From positions 124,001 through 188,000 of the forward strand of contig NZ_JAGINM010000009.1 of the NCBI RefSeq assembly GCF_017876095.1: a stretch of 64,000 nucleotides of DNA. The letters are read 5' to 3'. The stretch comes from Azospirillum agricola. Lineage in GTDB: Bacteria > Pseudomonadota > Alphaproteobacteria > Azospirillales > Azospirillaceae. Below the pieces are notes generated by a model, which was given only the letters and a program-made list of their open reading frames with translations, was not told the origin of the DNA and did not search any database. The position numbers and the translations under genes are program-made. Below, piece after piece: positions 9,289 to 24,306 of this stretch (its first letter is position 1; each line of letters begins with the position of its first letter).

Positions 9289-9815
9289 ACGAAGACAGCC
9301 CCCGCATCCGCCGGCTCGGCGCCGAGGAGGCGGCTCGCCGGAACACCGAACTGGCCGGGCTTCTCATCGATTGCGTGGAGGGCGGGGCCTCCGTCGGATT
9401 CCTGCTTCCGGTCGACCGGGAAAGGACCGGCGCCTTCTGGCGCATGGTCGCCGAGGGGCTGGCCGCCGGCACCCGCATCCTGCTGGTCGCCGAGGACCGG
9501 GCGGACGGCAGCCTGCTGGGCACCGTGCAGATCGTGCTCGGCCAGCCGGAGAACCAGCCGCACCGTGGCGACCTGTCCAAGATGCTGGTCCATCGCCGCG
9601 CCCGGCGGCGGGGAGTCGGCGCCGCCCTGATGAACGCCGCCGAAGAGGCGGCGCGCTCGGCCGGCAAGACCCTGCTGGTGCTCGACACCTCGACGGAGGA
9701 GGCCGAACGCCTGTACGAGCGCGCCGGCTGGGTGCGGACCGGAACGGTCCCCGGCTACGCCCTCATGCCCGACGGCCGTCCCGGCCGGACGACCTTCTTC
9801 CACAAGCATCTCTGA
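9285..9815 (+). CDS. GNAT-family N-acetyltransferase
   Basis: Protein of 176 residues with a GNAT fold. The acetyl-CoA pyrophosphate-binding segment is HRRARRRGVGAALM (R-X-X-G-X-G/A pattern), followed by the beta5 strand LLVLDTS and the YERAGWVR helix. It is translationally coupled to the upstream XRE-cupin regulator (ATGA overlap), so the two form a bicistron and the regulator probably controls it. The substrate is unknown; amine or antibiotic-like acceptors are possible but not supported. Confidence 0.85.
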   Translation: MNEDSPRIRRLGAEEAARRNTELAGLLIDCVEGGASVGFLLPVDRERTGAFWRMVAEGLAAGTRILLVAEDRADGSLLGTVQIVLGQPENQPHRGDLSKMLVHRRARRRGVGAALMNAAEEAARSAGKTLLVLDTSTEEAERLYERAGWVRTGTVPGYALMPDGRPGRTTFFHKHL

Positions 9816-9827
9816 GTTCGAAAGGCA

Positions 9828-9865
9828 CACCCGTCATGACCGGGCTTGGCCGGGCATGACGGGTG
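9828..9865. repeat. Intergenic palindrome between convergent GNAT and maeB
   Basis: Perfect 11-bp arms CACCCGTCATG / CATGACGGGTG enclose a 16-base GC-rich centre. It lies between convergent genes, so it may end transcription. The GTCATG...CCGGGCATGAC pattern resembles the palindrome after hslU (45704-45730) and dispersed palindromic repeats common in alphaproteobacteria. Confidence 0.6.
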
Positions 9866-9901
9866 GAGTGCCCAAGCCCCCCTCGGAGGGCGGAGCCGTC
9901 C

Positions 9902-12166
<2,265 letters not shown>

Positions 12167-12480
12167 GGGGTGTCGTGTTCCTCAACGGATGTCTGATGCC
12201 CGCCGGTCGTCTTTGATCCTGAAGCGGTGGCGCTGCCGACGGTGGGGGCCGGATGTTAGTCTCCCGATGCACCACTCGCCAAGCCCGCTATCGCACGAAT
12301 CATGCAAAAACCCCTGTATCTACGACATATCACGTCATGTCAGCGCTAACCTGTGCCGCTTTTTTCCCCATCCTCCCGCCTTACGCATGCCCCGGATGCG
12401 AGGCTGGACGCGATGGGGCGGAGCCGGTAGCTTGCCGGCCATTCACGAACACCCCGACAACCGATTTCTGGATGATGCCC
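12167..12480. other. Divergent intergenic region between maeB and rph
   Basis: About 314 bp with no convincing gene. It must hold the promoters for both genes. An imperfect palindrome GACAT-N8-ATGTC lies at 12324-12341 in a locally AT-rich patch and could be an operator; no regulator is identified. Confidence 0.5.
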
Positions 12481-13200
<720 letters not shown>

Positions 13201-13231
13201 CTCCCGGACCATTCATCGAGAGGGCCAGTCC

Positions 13232-13831
13232 ATGACCGCTCCCCGCCGTTTCACCGGCGACACGCTCGTGATCGCCAGCCACAACAAGGGCAAGGTCCGC
13301 GAGATCGCCGACCTGCTCGGCCCCTACGCGGCGACCTTCACCACGGCCGGGGAGCTTGGCCTACCCGAGCCGGAGGAGACCGGCACCAGCTTCGTCGCCA
13401 ACGCCGAGCTGAAGGCGAGGGCGGCGGCGGCCGCCGGGCATGTCGCGCTCGCCGACGACAGCGGTCTGGTGGTGCCGGCGCTGAACGGCGATCCCGGCAT
13501 CTACTCCGCCCGCTGGGCCGGGCCGGAGAAGGACTTCGCCATGGCGATGCGCAAGGTGGAGGAGGGGTTGGCCGGCAAGTCCGACCGCTCCGCCTATTTC
13601 GTCTGCGCCCTGTCGCTCGCCTGGCCGGACGGCCATGTCGAGACGGTGGAGGGCCGCTGTTACGGCACGCTGGTGTGGCCGCCGCAGGGTCCGCGGGGCT
13701 TCGGCTACGACCCGATGTTCCGCCCGGACGGCTTCGATCAGACCTTCGGCGAGATGGATCCGGCCCGCAAGCACGAGATGAGCCACCGCGCCGACGCCTT
13801 CCGCCAGCTCGTGGAGCGCTGCTTCCGGTGA
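13232..13831 (+). CDS. rdgB: Non-canonical purine NTP pyrophosphatase RdgB/HAM1
   Basis: Hydrolyses dITP/XTP to monophosphates to keep deaminated purines out of nucleic acids. The 199-residue protein shows [13 protein letters not shown] at the N-terminus, [24 protein letters not shown] and [11 protein letters not shown] purine-rich GAGAGGG lies before the ATG. Its TGA overlaps the GTG start of hemW, so the rph-rdgB-hemW genes form an operon. Confidence 0.96.
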   Translation: MTAPRRFTGDTLVIASHNKGKVREIADLLGPYAATFTTAGELGLPEPEETGTSFVANAELKARAAAAAGHVALADDSGLVVPALNGDPGIYSARWAGPEKDFAMAMRKVEEGLAGKSDRSAYFVCALSLAWPDGHVETVEGRCYGTLVWPPQGPRGFGYDPMFRPDGFDQTFGEMDPARKHEMSHRADAFRQLVERCFR

Positions 13832-14985
13832 CCAGCGACCCCGGTTTCGCCATCTACGTCCATTGGCCGTTCTGCAAGTCGAAGTGCCCTTACTGCGACT
13901 TCAACAGCCATGTCCGCGAGCGGGTCGATCACGCCCGCTGGCGCGCCGCCCTGGTCCGCGAGCTGGAGCATTACGCCGGCCTGACCCGTGGGCGGACCGT
14001 CACCTCGGTCTTCTTCGGCGGCGGCACGCCGTCGCTGATGGAGCCGGAGACGGTCGGCGCCGTGCTCGACCGCATCGCGGCGTTGTGGCCGGTAACGCCG
14101 GGCCTTGAGGTGACGCTGGAAGCCAACCCGACCTCGGTCGAGGCCGACAAGTTCCGCGCCTTCCGCAACGCCGGAATCAACCGGGTGTCGCTCGGCATCC
14201 AGTCGCTGAACGACACGGACCTCCGCTTCCTCGGCCGCCAGCACAGCGCCGGTGAGGCGACCGGCGCCATCGCGCTCGCCGCCCGCCTCTTCGACCGCTT
14301 CTCCTTCGACCTGATCTACGCCCGGCCCGGCCAGAGCGTCGCCGCCTGGGAGGCCGAGTTGCGTCAAGCGCTCGACCACGCGGTCGGTCACCTGTCGGTC
14401 TACCAGCTCACCATCGAGGAGGGGACGGCCTTCTTCCCCCTCCACGCGCGCGGCGATCTGGTGCTGCCCGACGAGGATCTGGCCGGCGACCTCTACGAGG
14501 CGACGCAAAGCCTGCTGTCCGGCGCCGGTCTGCCGGCCTACGAGATCTCCAACCACGCCCGCCCCGGCGAGGAAAGCCGCCACAACCTGACCTACTGGCG
14601 CTACGGCGACTATGTCGGCGTCGGTCCGGGCGCCCATGGCCGGCTGACGCTGGAGGGCGGGAAATTCGCCACCCGCGCCCACCGCGCCCCGGAAATCTGG
14701 CTGGAGCGTGTCGAGCGCGACGGCCACGGCGCCGCCTCTCCCGATCCGATCGACCGGACCGCGCGCGGGACCGAACTGTTGATGATGGGCTTGCGCCTGA
14801 CCGAGGGCATCCGGCTCGCCCGCCTCGCCGAGGAAACCGGCCGCGATCCTTTGGACGTCCTCGACCAAGCCGCCCTCAAGCGCCTGATCGACGGCGGCTT
14901 CCTGGCCCTTGACGCCGAACGGCTCCGCGCGACCCATGAGGGCCGTCAGCGGTTGAACGCCGTGCTGGGCAGCCTGCTCGCCTGA
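13828..14985 (+). CDS. hemW: Radical SAM haem chaperone HemW
   Basis: Radical SAM protein of about 385 residues, formerly annotated as coproporphyrinogen III oxidase-like. The Fe-S motif is [11 protein letters not shown] (CxxxCxxC plus following Phe), and the HNLTYW motif (HNXXYW) marks the HemW branch thought to bind haem. GTG 13828 is chosen because it overlaps the rdgB stop (GTGA) and gives the usual short N-terminus before the YVHWPFC segment; a longer upstream frame exists but lies inside rdgB. Its likely role is haem insertion into respiratory proteins. Confidence 0.93.
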   Translation: MTSDPGFAIYVHWPFCKSKCPYCDFNSHVRERVDHARWRAALVRELEHYAGLTRGRTVTSVFFGGGTPSLMEPETVGAVLDRIAALWPVTPGLEVTLEANPTSVEADKFRAFRNAGINRVSLGIQSLNDTDLRFLGRQHSAGEATGAIALAARLFDRFSFDLIYARPGQSVAAWEAELRQALDHAVGHLSVYQLTIEEGTAFFPLHARGDLVLPDEDLAGDLYEATQSLLSGAGLPAYEISNHARPGEESRHNLTYWRYGDYVGVGPGAHGRLTLEGGKFATRAHRAPEIWLERVERDGHGAASPDPIDRTARGTELLMMGLRLTEGIRLARLAEETGRDPLDVLDQAALKRLIDGGFLALDAERLRATHEGRQRLNAVLGSLLA

Positions 14986-15063
14986 TTCCTCTTCTCCGCG
15001 AGAGAAGGGGGAGGGCCGGGGCGGGGGCCCCGTGTCCCTTCACCAAGGAGGAGCTTCCCCGCC
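14986..15063. other. hemW-folA spacer with a short palindrome
   Basis: Contains a CTTCTC/GAGAAG palindrome followed by a GC-rich run. A strong ribosome binding sequence AAGGAGGAG precedes the folA ATG at about ten bases. Confidence 0.5.
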
Positions 15064-15558
15064 ATGCTCATCAGCCTCATCGTCGCCGCTTCCACCAACG
15101 GCGTGATCGGCCGCGACGGCGGTCTGCCCTGGCATCTGCCGAGCGACCTGAAGCGTTTCAAGGAGCTGACGCTCGGCAAACCCATTCTGATGGGCCAAAA
15201 GACCTGGGAATCGCTGCCGCGCCGCCCTTTGCCCGGCCGCGACAACCTCGTGGTCAGCCGCCATCACCCGGCCGGAGAGCACGACGGCGCCCGCTGGTTC
15301 ACCAGCTTGGACGGCGCCGTCACCTGGGCACGGGAAACCGGCGCGGCGGAACTCTGCGTGATCGGCGGCGCCGCGCTGTTCCGCGAGGCGCTGCCCATCG
15401 CCAACCGCCTGCATTTGACCCGCATCGAGCGGGACATCGACGGCGACACGATCATGCCGCCGTTGGGGCCGGGCTGGATCGAAACATGGAAAAGCGACCG
15501 CTTCGAGGAAAACGGTCTGCCCTTCCGCTACATCGATTGCGAGCGCATCCCGGCCTGA
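15064..15558 (+). CDS. folA: Dihydrofolate reductase
   Basis: Reduces dihydrofolate to tetrahydrofolate with NADPH. The 164-residue length is standard. Visible family motifs: VAASTNGVIGRDGGLPWHLPSD (start of the Met20 loop and substrate-binding Asp/Trp), MGQKTWESLP, and VIGGAALFREAL for NADPH binding. It follows hemW by 78 bp and runs convergent to parB. Confidence 0.95.
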   Translation: MLISLIVAASTNGVIGRDGGLPWHLPSDLKRFKELTLGKPILMGQKTWESLPRRPLPGRDNLVVSRHHPAGEHDGARWFTSLDGAVTWARETGAAELCVIGGAALFREALPIANRLHLTRIERDIDGDTIMPPLGPGWIETWKSDRFEENGLPFRYIDCERIPA

Positions 15559-15573
15559 CCGGCCGGAACGGTC

Positions 15574-16500
15574 TCAGTCCTCGCCACCCAGACGGTGCAG
15601 CACATCGTCCAGCTGGTCGAGCGTCTGGTAATGGATGGTTATGGTGCCGCGCTGCCCCTGCGGGTTGATCGCCACCTTCAAGCCGATCCTGGCCGAGATT
15701 TCCTCTTCCAGATTGATCAGGTCGACGTCCTTCATCGCCGGAGCGGGAAGCGGGGAAGGGGCGGATCCGGCGGCGCCCTTGCGGGGCTTGGGCTGGTCGC
15801 CGCCCCGCATCAGCTCCTCGGTCTGCCGCACGTTCAGGCCGCGCTGCACCACCTCGCGCGCCACCGAGACCGGATCCGTCGAGGTCAGCAGGGCGCGGGC
15901 GTGACCGGCGGTCAGCGCACCGTCCTGCACCATGCCCTTGACGGGATCCGGCAGGGCCAGCAGACGCATCATGTTGGCGACGTGGCTGCGGCTCTTGCCG
16001 ACGGCGCGGGCCAGATCCTCCTGGGTGTGCTCGAACTCGTCCATCAGGCGGCGGTAGCCCTCCGCCTCTTCCAGCGGGGTCAGATCCTGGCGCTGGATGT
16101 TCTCGATCAGCGCGATTTCCAGCGCCTCGCGGTCGCTGAGATCGCGGATGACGACCGGCACCTCGTGCAGGCCGGCGATCTGCGCGGCGCGCCAGCGGCG
16201 CTCGCCGGCGATCAGTTCGTAGGAGTTGGCCGCCTCGCCGTCGCGGCGCACCAGCAGCGGCTGAAGGATGCCCTTGTCGCGGATCGACTCGACGAGGCCC
16301 TGGATCGCCTCCTCGTCGAACTTGCGGCGCGGCTGGTAGCGGCCGGGATGAACGAACTCGATGGGCACCTGTTTGGACTGGCGCACCTTGTCGAGCTGCG
16401 AGTAATCCTCCGTCGCCTCGCCGAAGAGGGCGGACAGGCCACGGCCGAGACTGGCGCGGCGCGCCCCCCCGCCATCCAAACGCTTGGCGTCGTCGATCAT
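15574..16500 (-). CDS. parB: Chromosome partitioning protein ParB
   Basis: CTP-dependent DNA clamp that loads at parS sites, 308 residues. The N-terminal nucleotide-binding domain carries GERRWRAA and [10 protein letters not shown], the two signature motifs. A central helix-turn-helix ([23 protein letters not shown]) reads parS, and the C-terminus dimerises. ATG 16500 overlaps the parA stop (ATGA); a longer frame exists but lies within parA. A Pro/Ala linker near residue 235 contains one CGGATCCG octamer using a rare Gly GGA codon. Its consensus binding sites occur nearby at 17917, 19950 and 27512. Confidence 0.97.
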   Translation of the reverse strand: MIDDAKRLDGGGARRASLGRGLSALFGEATEDYSQLDKVRQSKQVPIEFVHPGRYQPRRKFDEEAIQGLVESIRDKGILQPLLVRRDGEAANSYELIAGERRWRAAQIAGLHEVPVVIRDLSDREALEIALIENIQRQDLTPLEEAEGYRRLMDEFEHTQEDLARAVGKSRSHVANMMRLLALPDPVKGMVQDGALTAGHARALLTSTDPVSVAREVVQRGLNVRQTEELMRGGDQPKPRKGAAGSAPSPLPAPAMKDVDLINLEEEISARIGLKVAINPQGQRGTITIHYQTLDQLDDVLHRLGGED

Positions 16501-17351
16501 GCGCACAGCCTCTTTTCGCGGCGCAGCACCTCGCCCGCCAGATGGATGTAAGCCTGGGATCCCGGGCAGCGCATGTCGTAGATCAGCACCGGCTTGCCGT
16601 GCGACGGCGCCTCGGAGACCTTGACGTTGCGCGGGATCACGGTGTCGTAGACCTTCTCGCCGAAGAAGCCCCGCACGTCGGCTGCGACCATGTCGGACAA
16701 ATTGTTGCGTTTGTCGAACATGGTCAGCACGACCCCGTGGATGTCGAGGTTCGGGTTGAAGGCGCGCTTGACCCGCTCGATGGTGCGGATCAGGTGGCTG
16801 AGCCCCTCCAGCGCGTAGAACTCGCACTGCAACGGCACCATGACGGCGTGCGAGGCGACCAGCGCGTTCAGCGTCAGCAGGCCGAGCGCCGGCGGGCAGT
16901 CGATCAGCACATAGTCGTATTCGAGCGCGCTGTTGGCGACCGCCTCGCGCAGCCGGAACTCGCGCCGCTCGGCCGAGACCAGCTCGATCTCGGCGCCCGA
17001 CAGATCGACCGACGAGGTGATGATCGACAGGTTCGGCACCGCCGACGCGATTGCCGCGTCCTCCAGCGCCACATTGTCGAACAGCACGTCGTAGATGCCG
17101 ACGCGGCGGTCCGAGCGCGGAATGCCGAGGCCCGTCGAGGCGTTGCCCTGCGGGTCGAGGTCGATGACGAGCACGCGCTTGCCGATGACGGCGAGCGCGG
17201 TGGCCAGATTGATGGTCGTCGTCGTCTTGCCGACGCCACCCTTCTGGTTCGCGATCGCGACCACGCGGGCGAGGGAGCTGGTGACGGCGGACATGGCAGC
17301 CTCTTGGGAAGCCTGGGGGCGGGAAGAGGGCGGATTCGCGGTATCAGCCAT
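16497..17351 (-). CDS. parA: Chromosome partitioning ATPase ParA
   Basis: Deviant Walker-type ATPase that moves ParB-parS complexes. It carries the deviant Walker A motif KGGVGKTTT, the VLVIDLDPQGNAS switch and DYVLIDCPP. ATG 17351 (284 residues) overlaps the rsmG stop codon region and has a GAG-rich purine stretch upstream; an ATG five codons earlier (17366) is possible. A short Pro/Ser-rich tail precedes the ATPase domain. Part of the mnmG-rsmG-parA-parB cluster conserved near bacterial origins. Confidence 0.96.
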   Translation of the reverse strand: MADTANPPSSRPQASQEAAMSAVTSSLARVVAIANQKGGVGKTTTTINLATALAVIGKRVLVIDLDPQGNASTGLGIPRSDRRVGIYDVLFDNVALEDAAIASAVPNLSIITSSVDLSGAEIELVSAERREFRLREAVANSALEYDYVLIDCPPALGLLTLNALVASHAVMVPLQCEFYALEGLSHLIRTIERVKRAFNPNLDIHGVVLTMFDKRNNLSDMVAADVRGFFGEKVYDTVIPRNVKVSEAPSHGKPVLIYDMRCPGSQAYIHLAGEVLRREKRLCA

Positions 17352-17973
17352 GGTCGGTCTCGCCACGCTCGATGCCGCTCACGCGCAGGATGGTGCCGGT
17401 CGGGTCGCTGCGGCTCTCGAAACGCTCGGTCCGCATCTTCCAATATTTGGTGGTAGCGGTCAATTCGTCGTCCAGGGTCTGGCCCTTCAGGAACAGGCCG
17501 GTGCCACGCGATCCCAGGAAGGGAAAGGACCAGCCCAGCAGATCCGCCAACGGCGCCAGGGCGCGGGCGGTCACAACGTCGGCCTCGATGCCGGTGACGG
17601 TTTCGATCCGCTTGTTGTGGACGGTGACCGAAGCCCCGGCCACCCGCGCGGCCTCGCGCAGGAAGGCGGCCTTGCGCGAATCGCTCTCGACCAGATGGAC
17701 CTCGGGAACGCCGAGGATGGCGAGAACCAGACCGGGAAAGCCGGCGCCGCTGCCCAGATCCACCAGCACCCGTGTGCCGTCCGGCAACAGGGGCTGGAGC
17801 TGGGCGGAGTCGAGGAAATGGCGGCGCCACAGATCGGGCAGGGTGGAGGGGCCGACGAGGTTGATCCTCGGTTGCCACTTCCTAAGCACGGTTTCATAGG
17901 CGGCAAGACGGTCCAATGTTTCACGTGAAACACCGATGTCATCCTGGAAAGCCTGCGCGTCGAACACCGCCAT
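17344..17973 (-). CDS. rsmG: 16S rRNA (guanine527-N7) methyltransferase RsmG
   Basis: Methylates G527 of 16S rRNA using S-adenosylmethionine, 209 residues. The SAM-binding loop is VDLGSGAGFPGLVLA; LVGPSTLPDLWRRHFLDS is the usual N-terminal substrate region. Start ATG 17973 overlaps the mnmG stop (TGATG). The N-terminal segment GVSRETLDRL is encoded by a perfect 16-bp parS site (17917-17932), so the gene carries a centromere element inside its coding sequence. Confidence 0.96.
   Translation of the reverse strand: MAVFDAQAFQDDIGVSRETLDRLAAYETVLRKWQPRINLVGPSTLPDLWRRHFLDSAQLQPLLPDGTRVLVDLGSGAGFPGLVLAILGVPEVHLVESDSRKAAFLREAARVAGASVTVHNKRIETVTGIEADVVTARALAPLADLLGWSFPFLGSRGTGLFLKGQTLDDELTATTKYWKMRTERFESRSDPTGTILRVSGIERGETDHG
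17917..17932. other. parS site 1 (inside rsmG)
   Basis: TGTTTCACGTGAAACA, identical to the bacterial parS consensus and perfectly palindromic. It is read in frame in rsmG as part of V-S-R-E-T. About 1.4 kb from the parB start and about 12 kb from the proposed origin. Confidence 0.93.
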
Positions 17974-19880
17974 CACTCCGCCGCCTGCAAATCGCGCCGC
18001 TTCACATGACGCAGCAGCGCCACCAGCGCCGCCGGGGTCATGCCGGGAATGCGCGCCGCCGCGCCGAGCGTCGCCGGCCGTGACTGACGCAGCTTCTGCC
18101 GTATCTCGGCCGACAGGCTGCCGATGCCGTCGACATCGAGATCGTCGGGCAGGGCCAAAGCCTCGTCCTTGCGGAAGGCGCGGATGTCGGCCTCCTGGCG
18201 TCCGAGATAGCCGGCGTACTTGCCGTCGATCTCCAGCTGTTCCGCAATGTCGGCCGGGATCTCGGCCAGTTCCGGCCACAGCCGGGCGAGCACCGTCAGA
18301 TCCATGTCCGGATAGCGCAGCAGGTCGGCGGCGCTGCGGCGAACCCCATCCTGATTCACCGCGATGCCCTGGCGGGCCAGTTCCACCGGCGTCGCCTGCA
18401 AGGCGTTGACCAGAGCCCGGCCGGCCTGGAGCGCCTCGCTCTTGGCGGCGAACACATCGCGGCGATGCGACCCGACGCACCCGATGGCGACACCCTTGGC
18501 GGTCAGGCGCTGGTCGGCGTTGTCGGCGCGCAGCAGCAGCCGGTACTCGGCGCGCGAGGTGAACATCCGGTAAGGCTCGTTGGTGCCGCGCCCGATCAAA
18601 TCGTCGATCAGGACGCCGATGTAGCCGTCGGCGCGGTCGAGCACGAAGCCGTCGGCGGATCCACCGGCCGCCCCACCAGCCACCCCGCCAGCCACCAGGG
18701 CGGCGTTGATCCCGGCCATCAGCCCTTGGGCCGCCGCTTCCTCATAGCCGGTGGTGCCGTTGATCTGGCCGGCGAGGAACAGGCGCGGCGCCCGGCGGGT
18801 TTCCAGCGTCGGCTTCAACTCGCGCGGATCAACGTAATCATACTCGATGGCGTAGCCGGGACGGATCATCTCGGTCCGCGCCAGACCCGGCATGCTCTTG
18901 AGGATGCCGAGCTGGACGTCGCGGGGCAGGGAGGTCGAGATGCCGTTCGGGTAGACGGTGTGGTCGTCCAGCCCCTCCGGCTCCAGGAAGATCTGATGCC
19001 GTTCCTTCTCGGCGAAGCGCACCACCTTGTCCTCGATGGACGGGCAGTAGCGCGGGCCGGTTCCGGTGATCTGGCCAGAGTACATCGGCGCGCGGTGCAG
19101 GTTGGCGCGGATCAGTGCGTGCGCTTCCGGCGTCGTCCAAGTGATCGCGCAATCGACCTGCGGCGTGTCGATCCGTTCGGTGAGGTAGGAGAAGGGCGGC
19201 GGCGGCAGATCGCCCGGCTGCTTCTCCAGCGCGTCCCAATCGATGGTGCGCCCGTCGAGGCGCGGCGGCGTCCCCGTCTTCAGCCGGCCAAGCGGAAAGC
19301 CCAGCCGGGCCAGCGTGTCGGACAGACCGAGGGAGGGCGCCTCGCCGACCCGGCCGGCGGGGGTGCGCTCCTCGCCGATGTGGATCAGGCCACGCAGGAA
19401 GGTGCCGGTCGTCAGCACCACCGCGCCGGCGGCGATGGACTCGCCGGAGCCGGTCACCACACCGGCGATCCGTCCCCCGGCGTCGACGATCAGGTCCTCG
19501 GCACCGCCGGCCTCGATGAACAGGTTGGGCTGCTCGGACAGCAGGGACTGCATCGCCTGACGGTACAGCTTGCGGTCGGCCTGGGCGCGCGGGCCGCGAA
19601 CGGCGGGGCCCTTGCTGCGGTTGAGGATGCGGAACTGGATGCCGCCACGGTCGATGGCCTTCGCCATCACGCCGTCGAGCGCGTCGATCTCCCGCACCAG
19701 ATGCCCCTTCGCCAAGCCGCCGATGGCCGGGTTGCAGGACATCTCGCCGATGGTTTCCACCTTGTGGGTCAGCAGCAGCGTGCGCGCGCCCAAGCGCGCT
19801 GCGGCAGCGGCCGCTTCACAGCCGGCGTGACCGCCACCGACAACGACGACATCGAAGGTACGGGAGGAAAAAGTATGCAT
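17973..19880 (-). CDS. mnmG: tRNA U34 5-carboxymethylaminomethyl-modifying enzyme MnmG (GidA)
   Basis: FAD-dependent partner of MnmE in wobble-uridine modification, about 635 residues. FAD-binding [16 protein letters not shown] opens the protein; [21 protein letters not shown] and [14 protein letters not shown] are conserved. A Gly/Ala-rich insertion (about [15 protein letters not shown], encoded at 18661-18706) interrupts the normally tight segment before the [17 protein letters not shown] motif. ATG 19880 is chosen because the conserved N-terminus follows directly; upstream ATG 19892 is possible. Its stop overlaps the rsmG start. Confidence 0.96.
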   Translation of the reverse strand: MHTFSSRTFDVVVVGGGHAGCEAAAAAARLGARTLLLTHKVETIGEMSCNPAIGGLAKGHLVREIDALDGVMAKAIDRGGIQFRILNRSKGPAVRGPRAQADRKLYRQAMQSLLSEQPNLFIEAGGAEDLIVDAGGRIAGVVTGSGESIAAGAVVLTTGTFLRGLIHIGEERTPAGRVGEAPSLGLSDTLARLGFPLGRLKTGTPPRLDGRTIDWDALEKQPGDLPPPPFSYLTERIDTPQVDCAITWTTPEAHALIRANLHRAPMYSGQITGTGPRYCPSIEDKVVRFAEKERHQIFLEPEGLDDHTVYPNGISTSLPRDVQLGILKSMPGLARTEMIRPGYAIEYDYVDPRELKPTLETRRAPRLFLAGQINGTTGYEEAAAQGLMAGINAALVAGGVAGGAAGGSADGFVLDRADGYIGVLIDDLIGRGTNEPYRMFTSRAEYRLLLRADNADQRLTAKGVAIGCVGSHRRDVFAAKSEALQAGRALVNALQATPVELARQGIAVNQDGVRRSAADLLRYPDMDLTVLARLWPELAEIPADIAEQLEIDGKYAGYLGRQEADIRAFRKDEALALPDDLDVDGIGSLSAEIRQKLRQSRPATLGAAARIPGMTPAALVALLRHVKRRDLQAAE

Positions 19881-19949
19881 GGCCGGGACCATAACCGAAG
19901 CGTCCCGCCACGCCAAGACCCTGCTCCCGCCGCCGGATCGCGGCACCCA

Positions 19950-19965
19950 TGTTTCACGTGAAACA
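19950..19965. other. parS site 2 (between mnmG and mnmE)
   Basis: TGTTTCACGTGAAACA, a second perfect 16-bp parS palindrome, in the 141-bp gap between mnmE and mnmG. About 10 kb from the proposed origin. Confidence 0.93.
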
Positions 19966-20021
19966 CGGGCGCCGAATCGCCGCCCGCAGCGGCCGCCCGC
20001 ACCGGTCCATTCGCCGCCGGT

Positions 20022-21353
20022 CTATTTGCCGATGCAGAAATCCCGGAAGATGATGTCCAGCAAATCCTCGACATCGACCCGCCCGGTGATACGGCCGAGC
20101 GCGCGGCTGGCCAGCCGGATGTCCTCCGCCGCCAGCTCCGGCAGGGGCGCCGACAGGGCGCGGAGCAGGGCGAGCCGGCACTCGTCGAGGGCGGCGCGGT
20201 GCCGCGCGCGGGTCAGGCTGGGTGTGCTGCCCACCGCCAGCCGGTCGGCGCTAAACGCCGTTAAACGCTTTTCCAGCTCGGCCAGCCCGTCGCCGTTGCG
20301 GGCGGAAAGCAGCACCGGCGTCACACCGGCGATCACCGGAACGGGAGCGCCGGACAGGTCGCTCTTGTTCACGACGACGACCGTGTCGGCGTCGATCAGG
20401 GCGACGGTGGCGGGGTCGAGGCCGGGCAGGGCGGTGGCGTCGAAGACGGCGACCTTCACGTCGGCGCGCGTCGCCCGGTCCCTCGCCCGCCGGATGCCTT
20501 CCTCCTCCACCTCGTCGTCGGCGGCCTCGCGCAGGCCGGCCGTGTCGGCGAGCACCACCGGATAGCCGCCGAGGTCGAGATGGACCTCGATGACGTCGCG
20601 CGTCGTGCCGGCGCGGGCCGAGACGATGGCCGCGTCGCGGCGGGCCAGCGCGTTCAGCAGGCTCGACTTGCCGGCGTTGGGCGCGCCGACGATGGCGATG
20701 TGCAGCCCCTCGCGCAGCCGCTCCCCACGGCCGCCGTCGTCGAGATGCCCGGCGATCTCCGCGACCAGCCTCTCGACCACGGGGCGCACCGCGTCGGCCA
20801 CGCCGCCGGGCAAATCCTCGTCGGAGAAGTCGATGTCGGCCTCGATGTGGGCGAGCGACCGGGTGAGCCGGTCGCGCCAACCCTCGTAGAGCCGGCCGAG
20901 CGCGCCCTCCATCTGGCGCAGGGCCTGCCGGCGCTGCGCGGTGGTCTCGGCGTCGATCAGGTCGGCGACGGCTTCCGCCTCGGTCAGGTCGAGCTTGCCG
21001 TTCTCGAAGGCGCGGCGGGTGAACTCGCCGGGCTCGGCCAGCCGCAGGCCGGGCAGGGCCGACAGCGCCTCGATCACGCCGGACACCACCGCGCGCCCGC
21101 CATGGAGGTGAAGCTCGACCACATCCTCGCCGGTGAAGCTGGCGGGGGCGGCGAAGCGCAGCACCAGCGCGTCGTCCAGCGCGTCGCCGGTCGCCGGATC
21201 GCGCAGGCTCGCCAGCACGGCGCGGCGCGGTTCCGGTGGCGGACGGCGGGTGAGGGCGGCGAGGGCGGCGCCCGAGGCCGGCCCCGAAACGCGAACCACC
21301 GCCACACCGGACCGGCCGGGGGCGGTGGCGAGCGCGAAGATCGTCGCGGTCAT
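20022..21353 (-). CDS. mnmE: tRNA modification GTPase MnmE (TrmE)
   Basis: GTPase that with MnmG modifies U34 of certain tRNAs, 443 residues. An N-terminal tetrahydrofolate-binding domain (about 1-120) is followed by a helical domain with an inserted G domain (Walker A GAPNAGKSSLLNAL, DTAGLREAADDEVE, NKSD). The protein ends in CIGK, the C-terminal catalytic Cys motif of this family. Start ATG at 21353. Clusters with mnmG, its functional partner. Confidence 0.97.
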   Translation of the reverse strand: MTATIFALATAPGRSGVAVVRVSGPASGAALAALTRRPPPEPRRAVLASLRDPATGDALDDALVLRFAAPASFTGEDVVELHLHGGRAVVSGVIEALSALPGLRLAEPGEFTRRAFENGKLDLTEAEAVADLIDAETTAQRRQALRQMEGALGRLYEGWRDRLTRSLAHIEADIDFSDEDLPGGVADAVRPVVERLVAEIAGHLDDGGRGERLREGLHIAIVGAPNAGKSSLLNALARRDAAIVSARAGTTRDVIEVHLDLGGYPVVLADTAGLREAADDEVEEEGIRRARDRATRADVKVAVFDATALPGLDPATVALIDADTVVVVNKSDLSGAPVPVIAGVTPVLLSARNGDGLAELEKRLTAFSADRLAVGSTPSLTRARHRAALDECRLALLRALSAPLPELAAEDIRLASRALGRITGRVDVEDLLDIIFRDFCIGK

Positions 21354-21377
21354 GGCAATGCCATCGTCATGAACTGA

Positions 21378-21737
21378 TCAGCCGCGCTGGTCGGGACGGA
21401 GTTCCCGCTGTTCGGCCGTCAGCATCAGACGGTCGACCCGGCGGCCGTCCCGCAGATGGGTCAGCAGGATTTCGTCGACGTCGGCGGTGCTGCGGTAGGT
21501 GTACCAGACGCCCTCCGGATAGATGACCAGGGTGGGGCCGAGCTCGCAGCGGTCGAGACAGCCGGCCGAATTGACGCGGACCTTGCCGTCGAACCCCAGT
21601 TCGCGGGCGCGGGCCTTCATGTAGTCGCGAAGCTTTTCGGCCCCATGGGCGGCGCAGGAACCGCGCTTGTGACCGTCGGGGCGGCGGTTGGTGCAACAAA
21701 AGACATGGGCTTCGAAATAGGGTGTCTGATCGCTCAC
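21378..21737 (-). CDS. Thioredoxin-like (2Fe-2S) ferredoxin domain protein
   Basis: Small protein of about 119 residues with the thioredoxin-like ferredoxin pattern: N-terminal HVFCCTNRR and SCAAHG, then SAGCLDRCELGPTLVIYPEG. Four of these cysteines would ligate a 2Fe-2S cluster. GTG 21737 is chosen because it has AGGAAGGAC upstream and overlaps the preceding TGA (GTGA); an in-frame upstream extension lies inside the preceding gene. Electron-transfer partner unknown. Co-transcribed with the DUF6489 gene. Confidence 0.85.
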   Translation of the reverse strand: MSDQTPYFEAHVFCCTNRRPDGHKRGSCAAHGAEKLRDYMKARARELGFDGKVRVNSAGCLDRCELGPTLVIYPEGVWYTYRSTADVDEILLTHLRDGRRVDRLMLTAEQRELRPDQRG

Positions 21738-21985
21738 TTTCGTCCTTCCTGCCCCAGGGCCGAGGCCATCTGGGTCCAAAACATCTTCTGAATCTGCTCC
21801 ATGCCCTGGATGCCGGCGGGAAGCCAGGTCTTCAGCATGGTTTCGGGGTCCATGGCGTGGAGATTGGCCTGCATGCGGTCCTGGATCTCCCGCATCATGG
21901 CGTCCTGCATCGGCTTCACGTCGGGCAGGCCGAGGAAATGCCTGGCCTCCTCGGGTGTGCAGTCGATGTCGATGCTGATCTTCAT
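21734..21985 (-). CDS. DUF6489 family small protein
   Basis: Acidic-helical protein of 83 residues beginning MKISIDIDCTPEEARHFLGL, which I recognise as the alphaproteobacterial DUF6489 family; function unknown. AAAGGG precedes ATG 21985 at a good distance. It contains several Met residues in an amphipathic helix (MQDAMMREIQDRMQ) and a Trp-rich C-terminus. Overlaps the downstream ferredoxin gene by four bases. Confidence 0.75.
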   Translation of the reverse strand: MKISIDIDCTPEEARHFLGLPDVKPMQDAMMREIQDRMQANLHAMDPETMLKTWLPAGIQGMEQIQKMFWTQMASALGQEGRK

Positions 21986-22176
21986 GCCCAAACCCTTTCG
22001 ACGCGGGCGGGCCGGGGGCCCGCCAAGGTGAGTGTTCGAGGGTGAATTTTTAGGGTTGAGCGCCGCATCGCCTCATGCCCCACTATACAGATAGGGTGCG
22101 TTGGCGCAACGCCACCTCCGCGCCATTTGGTTTCCGAACGTCTCGTTGTCCAACGCCTCACCGATGGGAACCCGCC
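21986..22176. other. Divergent promoter region, DUF6489 gene / DUF255 gene
   Basis: About 190 bp. A TATACAG-like stretch at about 22083-22090 could be a -10 element for either direction. GCGTTGGCGCAACGC at about 22097 forms a small palindrome. No gene is supported here. Confidence 0.4.
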
Positions 22177-24288
<2,112 letters not shown>

Positions 24289-24306
24289 CCGGAGCCGGCC
24301 CTTCAC

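Noticed and set aside
9285..9815. Toxin-antitoxin pair made by the XRE-cupin regulator and the GNAT enzyme
   Set aside because: The regulator is a 207-residue cupin protein rather than a small antitoxin, and the acetyltransferase lacks features of TacT/AtaT toxins as far as I can see.
12324..12341. GACAT-N8-ATGTC as a firm operator
   Set aside because: Only five bases per arm match and no regulator is nearby; kept as a remark only.
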